DNA of 33,415 bases, taken from the NCBI GenBank assembly GCA_035545895.1, contig DASZXJ010000086.1, positions 1-33,415 of the forward strand, in the 5' to 3' direction. The notes under the pieces were generated by a model that worked only from the letters and a program-made list of their open reading frames with translations, searched no databases and was not told the DNA's origin. Made by a program: the position numbers and the translations under genes. Shown one piece after another: positions 16,375 through 24,900 of this stretch. The stretch comes from DASZXJ01 sp035545895 (lineage in GTDB: Bacteria; Planctomycetota; Phycisphaerae; Tepidisphaerales; Tepidisphaeraceae). Position 1 is the stretch's first letter. Each line of letters starts with the position of its first letter.

Positions 16375-17432
16375 GCGGGCACGAATGATTTGTCCGGATT
16401 CAAGTCTGAAATCTCAAAACTTTGCGGCCAGTCACTTCGCCATACGGTCGAGTAAAGGCGCATCGAGCGGACCAGCAAGACAAAGGTCGTCATCAATGTC
16501 AGTGCGCCGGCTGCCACATGAAACGAAGCGATGTCAGCAGGCTTGTGCATCAGGACGGTCAAAATGCCCAGTGTAATCTGGCATACAAGCAGGGTGATCA
16601 AGCAAATGGCCAGCCTGCGAATGCCTGCATTTTTTTCGTTAATCAGGATATAAGCGATGGTCCATGTCAGCAGAAGAGAAATGACCAACGCGCCGATTCT
16701 GTGACCAAAATGGAGCCATACCTGGCCAAGCGATGGATTGGGATTCGATACATCGATGGCTTCAATCGCTCGAGAGGCGTAAGCCTGGGAAAGTTCTTCT
16801 GAATTGGTTGGGGGCAGCCACTTGCCGTAATTGAGGGGAAAATCGGGAATCGCAAGACCAGCTTGGTAGTGCCGCATCATCGCGCCCACGATGAGCTGAA
16901 GATAAATCGCCAGAACCGAAATCGCTGCAAGGCGAACCAGACGATTTGATCCAATTCGCGCGGCTGGAGAAGTTTCGATCCACCATCGCGAAGTCACCAC
17001 CGCAACGAGGGCGGCCATGCAAAAGAAAGCCTGTGCAACACAGGCATGAATGATCGCGAGGTTCAGTTCGACAAATACCACTCGAAGCCCGCCGAGCACG
17101 CCCTGGGAAATCACCGCGCCCAGCACCGACGCTGCCAGCCAGCGCACCCAGCGGCGCGGTTCAATCTTGAACGCGATAATGGTCAACGCGATCGAAAGAA
17201 CTCCCACGACCGTGCCCATCAACCGATGAGTATGTTCATAGAAGATGCCGCCGACCCATTTGCTCACCGGGAAGGTGAACATGTTATATCCGTAACTGTT
17301 GGGCCAGTCGGGCACGCTCATGCCCGCGCCATGCGAGGTCACCAGCCCGCCCATGAAGATGAGAAACAACGTGGCTGCTGCCGTCAGTTGGGCGGTGCGA
17401 TGAAGCAGCGGGTTGTAACGAACTACATTCAT
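16371..17432 (-). CDS. ctaA: Heme A synthase
   Basis: COX15/CtaA family, 353 residues and eight membrane helices; it oxidises the C8 methyl group of heme O to give heme A. The N-terminal half shows GGLVTSHGAGMSVPDWPNSYG and FYEHTHRLMGTVVG, with the conserved Glu and two His (E66, H67, H69 region); the C-terminal half shows WLHFGHRIGALVISLL and SFHVAAGAL, completing the heme-ligand set. The segment NYGKWLPPTNSEELSQAYASR replaces the short loop seen in Bacillus CtaA, as in alpha-proteobacterial and mitochondrial-type enzymes. It lies 30 nt after ctaD. Confidence 0.94.
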   Translation of the reverse strand: MNVVRYNPLLHRTAQLTAAATLFLIFMGGLVTSHGAGMSVPDWPNSYGYNMFTFPVSKWVGGIFYEHTHRLMGTVVGVLSIALTIIAFKIEPRRWVRWLAASVLGAVISQGVLGGLRVVFVELNLAIIHACVAQAFFCMAALVAVVTSRWWIETSPAARIGSNRLVRLAAISVLAIYLQLIVGAMMRHYQAGLAIPDFPLNYGKWLPPTNSEELSQAYASRAIEAIDVSNPNPSLGQVWLHFGHRIGALVISLLLTWTIAYILINEKNAGIRRLAICLITLLVCQITLGILTVLMHKPADIASFHVAAGALTLMTTFVLLVRSMRLYSTVWRSDWPQSFEISDLNPDKSFVPA

Positions 17433-17462
17433 TTGAAATCTGAAATTTCAAATCTGACCGGC

Positions 17463-19544
17463 TTAATGCTTGTGAACGAGCTTATCCGCGCCTTCAACCC
17501 ATCGGGTCTGAGGCAGGTAATCCTCTTCCACCAGCGGAGAAGCGTATTCATACGGGCCATGATGCACAACAGGCACCTTGTGGAAGTTGCCATGAGGCGG
17601 GGGGCTTTCGGTTTCCCATTCCAGGGTAGTGGCCTCCCATGGATTTTTCGGAGCCTTGGCGCCCCAAAGCCATGAGCCGATGAAGTTGATGGCAAACAGA
17701 ATCTGGCTGACACCCAAACCAAATGCGCACATGCTGATGAAGAAGTTCAGGTTGTGCAGATCTGAAAACGACGTGTAATTCAGGTAGTCAGCAATTCGGC
17801 GGGGGAAGCCGCGAATGCCAAGGATGTGCATCGGGAAAAACGTGCCGTTGAAGAATATAAAGCTCAGGAAAAAGTGAATATACCCGAGCGTGGTATTGGT
17901 CATCCGGCCGAACATCTTGGGATAGTAGTAATAAATGCCCGCGAAGATGCCGAACATCGATCCGCCGAACAGCACATAGTGAATGTGTGCGACGATGAAG
18001 TACGTGTCATGAATGTGCACGTCAACGGCCGTCGAAGCCATGAAGATGCCCGACAACCCGCCGATCACGAACATGCTGACAAACGCCAGCGCATTGAGCA
18101 TCGGCACGGTGAATCGAATATTGCCTCGCCACAGCGTGCCAAGCCAGTTGAACGTCTTGATCGCGCTCGGCACGGCAATGAACATCGTGCTGACGGCGAA
18201 GGTCGTGCCCAGCGTCGGGTTCATGCCGCTCTGGAACATGTGATGCGCCCATACAATGAAACCAAGGAACGCAATGCCCGCGATGGCGTACACCATCGGG
18301 CGGTAGCCGAAAATCGGTTTACGCGAGAATGTCGCAAGAATGTCGCTGACCATTCCCATGGCCGGCAGAATCATGATGTAGACGGCCGGGTGGGAATAGA
18401 ACCAGAACATGTGCTGGTGAAGCAGCGCATATCCGCCTCCCGAGTTTTCCTGGATCTGGTTGGTCAGCACCCAGTTGAACGGTTCGAAGAAGCTGGTGAA
18501 CCGATGATGGTCCAGCAGGTTGAGCATCAATGTGCTGGCCAATACGGGCGTTGCAAGCAGCACGAGCAGTGAAGTAATGAACAGGCTCCACACGCTCAGC
18601 GGCATGCGGAACATCGTCATGCCAGGGCAGCGGAGCTTGATGACGGTCGTGAGATAATTGACCGCGCCCATCAAACTGGAAAAGCCAAGCCAGAAGACGC
18701 TGAAGAACCAGCAGCTTTGTCCATCGAAGGCCACATGCTGCACCGCGCGGGTCATGATGACGCCGCCGATGAGCGATAGGACAACCGCGACTGCACGATT
18801 GGCGTATTTGTTGCCGACGTTGATGTAGTAGGCGCAGATGAAACCGATGAACAGTGTCTGCGAAAGGAACTGCGAGATGACAGGAACCGCCGACCAGTTG
18901 CTCCCATCCGGGCGTACCACATGCAGCATCGCTTGGCCAATGCCTTGATACTCGAGTTTACTTACATCATAGATAAACGGTGTTGGGCCACCGCCGTTGT
19001 ATTGAATGGCGCTGAGGGGCGGATAGCTTGTCCAGCCTGCCGACGCTGCGTTGCCGGGCATGAAGAAGGCGGCGAGCATGATGGCGCCGGCCGGGAGCGC
19101 GCTCCAGAATGCCAATCCGTTCAAAAACGGAAACGCCATGTCCGCTGCGCCGATTTTGAGCGGAATCAGATAGTTGCCGAACGTTCCCACCAGCAGCACG
19201 ATGATTACAAAGAAGATCATGATCGAGGCGTGCATGCTCATGACCATCATGTAAAAGTCGGGAGGCATGTACCCTTTTTCCCAGCCCATGAGCGCGCCCA
19301 GGATCGGCACGGGGTGGCCCGGCGTCACGCTGGAGTTCGGCCACGCCAACTGCCACCGAATCAACATCGCCAGCAATCCGCCAAGGATCATGAACAGCAG
19401 CCCCATGAACAGGAACTGAATGCCGATGATCTTGTGATCGCAGGAATAGATGTACTTCTTGATGAAACCGAGTTCTACATGCTCATGACCATGTGAGTGT
19501 GCATCGTCGTGAGCGTGACCCATTGAGTGGGGGATGGCTGTCAT
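17463..19544 (-). CDS. ctaD: Cytochrome c oxidase subunit I, A2 type
   Basis: Catalytic subunit of an aa3/caa3-like oxidase (693 residues, about 12 helices) that reduces oxygen to water at a heme a3-CuB centre and pumps protons. Visible are the helix II heme ligand (MSMHASIMIFF), the CuB/Tyr motif WFYSHPAVYI (W381 to I390), HHMFQSGMN, the K-channel lysine in SAIKTFNW, DMAFP of the D channel and helix X VAHIHYVLFGG. The usual GHPEV glutamate is absent and Tyr383-Ser384 precede HP, the mark of A2-type enzymes. Extra periplasmic loops (about 67-100 and 190-225) make it longer than typical. The N-terminus is His-rich (HAHDDAHSHGHEH). Confidence 0.96.
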   Translation of the reverse strand: MTAIPHSMGHAHDDAHSHGHEHVELGFIKKYIYSCDHKIIGIQFLFMGLLFMILGGLLAMLIRWQLAWPNSSVTPGHPVPILGALMGWEKGYMPPDFYMMVMSMHASIMIFFVIIVLLVGTFGNYLIPLKIGAADMAFPFLNGLAFWSALPAGAIMLAAFFMPGNAASAGWTSYPPLSAIQYNGGGPTPFIYDVSKLEYQGIGQAMLHVVRPDGSNWSAVPVISQFLSQTLFIGFICAYYINVGNKYANRAVAVVLSLIGGVIMTRAVQHVAFDGQSCWFFSVFWLGFSSLMGAVNYLTTVIKLRCPGMTMFRMPLSVWSLFITSLLVLLATPVLASTLMLNLLDHHRFTSFFEPFNWVLTNQIQENSGGGYALLHQHMFWFYSHPAVYIMILPAMGMVSDILATFSRKPIFGYRPMVYAIAGIAFLGFIVWAHHMFQSGMNPTLGTTFAVSTMFIAVPSAIKTFNWLGTLWRGNIRFTVPMLNALAFVSMFVIGGLSGIFMASTAVDVHIHDTYFIVAHIHYVLFGGSMFGIFAGIYYYYPKMFGRMTNTTLGYIHFFLSFIFFNGTFFPMHILGIRGFPRRIADYLNYTSFSDLHNLNFFISMCAFGLGVSQILFAINFIGSWLWGAKAPKNPWEATTLEWETESPPPHGNFHKVPVVHHGPYEYASPLVEEDYLPQTRWVEGADKLVHKH

Positions 19545-19598
19545 AATTGTTCCCGAAAGTCGGTTCTCGAACTTGAAATCAAAACATCGATCCGAAGC

Positions 19599-20909
19599 TT
19601 ACTGTGCCGGAGCAGTCGTCGGATGATACGGCTTATCCAGGTTCTTCTTGTCGTAATCTTCGTTGCTGAGGAACGTGACCACTGCGGTCATGGTGTTGTG
19701 ACCCTGGCCGCACAGTTCCTCACAGACCAGTTCCCAATCACCCGGATCGGTGGTGATTCGCACTTCGGTCAGGCCGGCGTCCTTGAGCCGCTGAATGACC
19801 TGGTTACGAACTTCCGGATCGGGGTTGAACGGCATGCCGTTGCGGATGATCGAGGCGCGCGGGCTGGAGGGGTTGATATATCGCCAGCCGGTGGCGTCCT
19901 TGTTCTTGTTGTTGGTTCCCGGAGCCGATTCATCGATCAGGATGATTGCATCCTTGGAAGTCGGCTTGTCCAGTTCAGCAGACAGTTTATCCAGCGGAAT
20001 GGTCTGCGCGGCAGCCAGGGAACGCTCAGAACTGGCCATGTTCGACGTAAAGAAAATGTGCCCACGCATGCCGGGCAGCGCGTCCAGTTTGACGCGGAAG
20101 TTTGGCAAAAAGAAGTCGTGAATGACGTCCTTGCTCGAAAGCTGAACTTCGATGGGCCGATGAGCGGGCAACACCAGTCCGCGGCCTGGTGCTTTGGCCC
20201 AATCGTCATCCTTGCCATCCGGGTCGGCAAAATCCTTGCCCAGAGGGTTTTCCTGGTCGATGTACTTATTGATCGCAGCGACCGCCAGCTTGTAGGGCAG
20301 CGACGCCGGGCCGGGCACGCCTTCAAACGTCACATCCTTGCCATCCGCACCCACGGGCCACTTGGGGTCGGTTGGGTGGGGAAACAGCAGATATTTTCCC
20401 AGCTTTCCATCCGGGCCGGGATAAACGAAATTCCATTTGAATTGCTGGCCGATCGCCAGGACCAGTGCGCGATTCGGATCATCGCTGGCAGGCGAGTAGC
20501 GGTATTCATCCCAAACCTTTTTACTGCCCAAAGCCAGCACGGCAAGAACAATCGCGGGCAAAATCGTCCAGGTCATTTCCAGCTTGGTGTTGCCGTGGGT
20601 GAAATAAGCCTTTTTCTTTTCCGGTCGATTGCGATACTTGATTAGGAAGATCACGAGCAGCGTTTCAACCGCGATGAACGTGAACATCGTGATCCAGAAG
20701 ATCACGAGAAACAGCGAATCGATGGCAGGGCCGTGCGCGGATCGCACGGAAGGCAGCCACCACTGGCCCCAGCCGGTCGGCGCTTCGCCGGCGTAGGAAC
20801 TGTTCACGTTAATGACGAACAGAAAAAGAGCGATCAAACCGATACCGCAGGCTCGAAATGACTTTCGAGCCGGGCGAGATTCAGGGCTGCTCACGTGCGT
20901 TTGCTCCAT
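19599..20909 (-). CDS. ctaC: Cytochrome c oxidase subunit II
   Basis: CuA-bearing subunit, 436 residues. A signal peptide (to about residue 40), two membrane helices (about 63-91 and 108-128) and a periplasmic cupredoxin domain are present. CuA ligands: His264 (DVIHDFFLP) and C396-x3-C400-x3-H404-x2-M407 (CEELCGQGHNTM); the heme-edge aromatic FKWNF is there too. No CxxCH follows, so there is no fused cytochrome c and the donor must be separate. Two hydrophilic insertions (about 163-240 and 290-385) enlarge the domain beyond the usual size. It is 54 nt upstream of ctaD and 64 nt downstream of the cupredoxin gene. Confidence 0.95.
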   Translation of the reverse strand: MEQTHVSSPESRPARKSFRACGIGLIALFLFVINVNSSYAGEAPTGWGQWWLPSVRSAHGPAIDSLFLVIFWITMFTFIAVETLLVIFLIKYRNRPEKKKAYFTHGNTKLEMTWTILPAIVLAVLALGSKKVWDEYRYSPASDDPNRALVLAIGQQFKWNFVYPGPDGKLGKYLLFPHPTDPKWPVGADGKDVTFEGVPGPASLPYKLAVAAINKYIDQENPLGKDFADPDGKDDDWAKAPGRGLVLPAHRPIEVQLSSKDVIHDFFLPNFRVKLDALPGMRGHIFFTSNMASSERSLAAAQTIPLDKLSAELDKPTSKDAIILIDESAPGTNNKNKDATGWRYINPSSPRASIIRNGMPFNPDPEVRNQVIQRLKDAGLTEVRITTDPGDWELVCEELCGQGHNTMTAVVTFLSNEDYDKKNLDKPYHPTTAPAQ

Positions 20910-20973
20910 CTGTTATTGTTAAACCCAAGCGGCCCGGTCCCGCCCAACCCAAGGCCGCGGCATCAGCAAAACC

Positions 20974-21813
20974 TTACTTCGCCATGGCAACGGGCTGCGT
21001 CGCGGGGGCGGCCTTGGCCAGCACCGGGGCAGCGGCTGCGTCGCATTCCGGGCAGCTCATCGTCTTCTCATCCGAAGCAAGCTTGACGTTGCTCGGAACC
21101 GGATCAGCCTGCGCTGAATCGGCTTTGAACGTGAAATTCACCGTCGCGTTGCCGCCCTTGACGCTGACCTTCTGCTCGGACGTTCCAAACTTCTCGTGCC
21201 ACGCCTGAAGCGTGTAATCGCCATCGGGCAGGCCCTTGATGGCAAACGTGCCGTCTTCCTTGGAAACCGAGAAGAACGGATTGTCAAGCACGACAATCCA
21301 GGCGGCCATCCACGGATGCACGTCGCACTTAATCTTGATCGTTTCCGGCGCCTTGGGCGAAGGAGCGGCCTTGCCGTTGTCCTTGTTCTGCTGAGCAAAG
21401 TTGAAACCGGGATTGGTCTGTGCCAGCGAGTGCACGTTGTGAAGGAACGGATCATCGTTCTTTACCATCAGTTCCTGTCCGACCATCATCGCCAAGACGT
21501 GAGGTGTGTACATGCAGCCCTTCTGGTCGATGACGGCTGCGGTCTTGGGCACTTCACCGCCGAGCGTGGCGGGGTCATCCGTCTTAACGGAGATGACGAC
21601 GTTGGCGAGGTTGCCCTTGTCGTCGGCGACAATAGTTTCCTCAACGGCGGGGTCGGCGTGCATGGCAGCGCATTCCTTGACGCCGGACATGTCGATCGTC
21701 TTCGGTTCAGGCGCTTTGCCCGAAAGAGTTACCTTGCCGGTGACATCCGCCATCGCAAACGTAGCGACAGCCATCGAAAAACCAGCAGCAAGCAAACAAT
21801 GACGCAGACGCAT
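20974..21813 (-). CDS. Secreted amicyanin-like cupredoxin
   Basis: A 279-residue periplasmic protein with a cleavable signal (MRLRHCLLAAGFSMAVATFAMA-D). It is built like the lipoprotein at 14714-15472: an N-terminal segment with a Cys (VKECAAMH), then GCMYTPHVLAMMVGQELMVKNDD, a first copper histidine in FLHNVHS, the loop IKCDVHPWMAAW with Cys, His and Met at amicyanin spacing, and a carboxypeptidase-regulatory-like domain (EDGTFAIKGLPDGDYTLQAW). A 20-residue Lys/Ala/Pro insert precedes the copper loop. The tail has a CPEC pair and is Ala-rich. It sits between the octaheme cytochrome and ctaC, where a CuA electron donor or copper donor would be expected; that role is inferred. Confidence 0.83.
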   Translation of the reverse strand: MRLRHCLLAAGFSMAVATFAMADVTGKVTLSGKAPEPKTIDMSGVKECAAMHADPAVEETIVADDKGNLANVVISVKTDDPATLGGEVPKTAAVIDQKGCMYTPHVLAMMVGQELMVKNDDPFLHNVHSLAQTNPGFNFAQQNKDNGKAAPSPKAPETIKIKCDVHPWMAAWIVVLDNPFFSVSKEDGTFAIKGLPDGDYTLQAWHEKFGTSEQKVSVKGGNATVNFTFKADSAQADPVPSNVKLASDEKTMSCPECDAAAAPVLAKAAPATQPVAMAK

Positions 21814-21932
21814 GAAAGCCTCCAGTTCGTTGGACGTATTTGTTATTTCATTAGACCCGAAAGATTCGCGACCGTTGGAGCGAGCGAGAAAAAATAGCCG
21901 ATTCCCCGGACGCTGTCCAGATTATAGCCAGC

Positions 21933-24900
21933 CTATGGACCCGCCGAAGCTGCTCCCGCAGGAGCGCTCGTCGGAGGTTGCACGCCTGTATAGCCACGAA
22001 CACCCGCGGCATAAAGGAAATCAAGCAGCAATGCGGTCTGTTCCTGCACCGTGCTGCCATAGGTTGATTCGATTCGTTTGGCCTGATCCTCAGGCAAATT
22101 CTGAGCCCGGGGCCAGGATTGTCCATCGAGCTTGAAGACCGGCAGACCCGTGAAGAACGGCGGCATGGCCGTGCCCACCTGGATGATATTCGGCTCCTGC
22201 ACCCAATGACGCACCCAACGTTGCTGCAATCGTCGCTGAGCCAGCGAGAGATTGGGCGCGGTCGGCGATTTGTTCGCGCCATTCACATTGGGATCGCCGA
22301 GCACATGGCATTTCAGGCACTGCATTTCGTAGAAGAACTGCTCGCCAAGTTTGAACCGTTCATCACTGATTTGCGGGCGAGGAGCATCGACAAAGGGATA
22401 TTGAGCGGCATAAAGCTCGCGCGTGAAGCCGGCCTTGAACAGCAATGTTCGATAAACCTTTCGCAGATCATCGGGCGTGGCGGTGGGTCCGACTTCGATC
22501 GGCTTGATGTGGCCGAACACGAGCCCCCAGTCCTTGAGCGCCTGGGCAGTCGATGCAAATTCCGCTCGCTGCCACCAGTCATCACCCGGCGCAGCCGCGG
22601 CCACATCTTCAGGCGCGGGCTGGGTTGAAGCCTTCTTCGAGGCAGCAATGTATTTCACAACCGGATCGATCTGCTTGTTCAACTGCTTCGATTCCTTGTT
22701 CGAAACCGAATTGAAGTAAGCGAGGATTGCCGTCCATTCATCGTCGCTGGCGGGGAAACTCGGCATGCGGATGCCGGTGAAGATCAGCGGGCGCATCTGC
22801 TCGACGTTCTTGAAGAAATTAAACAGCCAGCCGAACTGCACCTTGTTGCCTTCGCCGCGAAGCGACGGCGGGGCCTTGGTCGGTATCTCATCCACCTTGA
22901 AATATTGCTGGATTTGCGGCAGGTTCTTTTCAATCTGGTGGCAGGAGACGCAGTTGTATTGCTCGGTCAACTGCCGGCCGCGCGCGATCTGCCTGGCCTG
23001 TTCGTTGGTGGCCAATTGCGTCAGGTGATCGCTGATCAATCGCGTTCGATTGCTCAACACAAACGCGACGATGGCATGAACCTGCTCCTCGTTCAGATAG
23101 AACGTGGGCATTTTCAATTTGTCATATGGAGCACCGACGTTGTCCCTGGTCGGTTCGAGTAGCGATTTATCGCGGTCGAATATGCGGGAATTGTTGACCT
23201 TTTGAGAAATCCAGCTTTGCCGCGTGTGTTCGATTTCCGGCCAGGCCACTTCGAGTTCTTTGGAGACTGGCTTGCCCTCGATCTTTTCGTGGATCAGGTT
23301 GGCCGCAGCCGTACTGAAGCCGTTGACCATCGACACCTTGGAAACCGGAGGCAGCCATTCGCGCTTGTGCGGATCGAGATATCCGTAGTCGAGCTTATCG
23401 ACGCCTTTTTCACCCTCTGCCGACAGATTGGGGCAGGGGCTGGTGGCGGTTTCCATGCCGTTGATGGCGTGGCAACTCATGCAGCTATAGTTGGCGATCA
23501 GCTTCTGGCCGAGGAAGACCATGCGCTTCTCGTCCTTGCTCATCGCTGAAACTTCAGCTTTGGCTTGCTCCGCGGTTTTGACCGGCGTGGTCAATGCCGC
23601 GATGGCATCGGCAGTCAATTCCGCATCATCATCCGCCTTGACCTGTGCGGTTTGCCAACTGAAGCGGCTCTTGAGCTGAAGCGCGGTAAGCTGCTTTAAC
23701 TTCTCCGTATCGGGATCGGTCAACCCTGCCGACCAGTTGTCGTTTGGATCGTTGGTCGTACGCTTTTGATTGAGCAGATATTCCGCCAGGTCCATCGCCT
23801 GCTGATCGCTTAATCGCAGGCGGGGCATGATGGTGTATTCGCTGTAATGGCGAGGCTCCATCACCCATTCGAAGAGCCATTGACGCGATTGTTCGAGCGA
23901 TCGGCCGGCGGTCAATTTGGTTCCAATTCCACTGAGTTCCGGGCCAATCTGCACAAACACAGGCTTGGCGCTGCCGTCGGAATAGGTCGCCTTGGTGACA
24001 TGGCCAGCCGGCTCAGCCAGGTGCTGCTGAACGTAAATCTGCCGCTGGTTGTAGGTCATCGACGCATAAGCCTTCTTTGCGTCGTCCGCGGTCATGCCCG
24101 CGCCTTTGACCAGATCGGTGGTGATCCATTCCTCGCCGCGCTCGTTCAAATTTTGATGACAGGCGAGGCAGCCGAGCGTGTTGAATATCTGCTTGCCCGA
24201 ATCGGCATTGCCCTTGCCGTTGGCGGGCCAGACATGCTGCGGCGGCAGGGGAGTTGCGGTGCGCACCAGATATTCCGTGATCGACCGCGCTTCCTGTCGC
24301 GTTCGACGGATTTCTTCATCACTGGAATTGTTTTCCAGCATGAAGAAGTGAGGCATCTTGGTGGTCGGGCGAAACGCCTTGGGAGCCCATACCCATGTAT
24401 TGATGTATTCCTTGGAGAGCTTGCTGGTCACATGACGCAGGTCGGTTCCGACCTTGCGATTTTCATGCGCGGGGATGCTGTCCATCTGGTGGCAATTGAC
24501 GCAGCCCATCTGCGTGAACAGTTGCCGGCCCTCGTAAAGCGTTGGCGCATGTTCCTTGATGTCGTACACATCGGTGTGGCACCGGGCACAGTTCACCTGC
24601 ACCAGGTCGCGCGACCGCATGGGCCAATCCCATTCGTGATAGACCAGTTCAAAATTACGCGGAGCCTTGGGTTCGTAAACCTTTTTCCAGTAATCAAACT
24701 GCGGCAGCGCCCAGCCGCTCGTGCCGCCGACTGGATCGGAATAGGCGACTGCCTTGCTGGCTGATTCGGATTCCGATTCCGACGGCTGAGTCGATGGCGC
24801 GGCTTCAAAATGCAGTTCGGAAACCTGCTTTGGAATCACCGAATTTTTTGGAAGCACAGCCGCGAGCATGCTCGACAGGTCCTGCTTTTCATGTCCTTCC

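Noticed and set aside
23847..24764. A 305-codon plus-strand frame opposite the octaheme cytochrome, and a 302-codon one at 25089-25997
   Set aside because: Both are antisense to a gene with eight in-frame heme motifs; neither has recognisable motifs.
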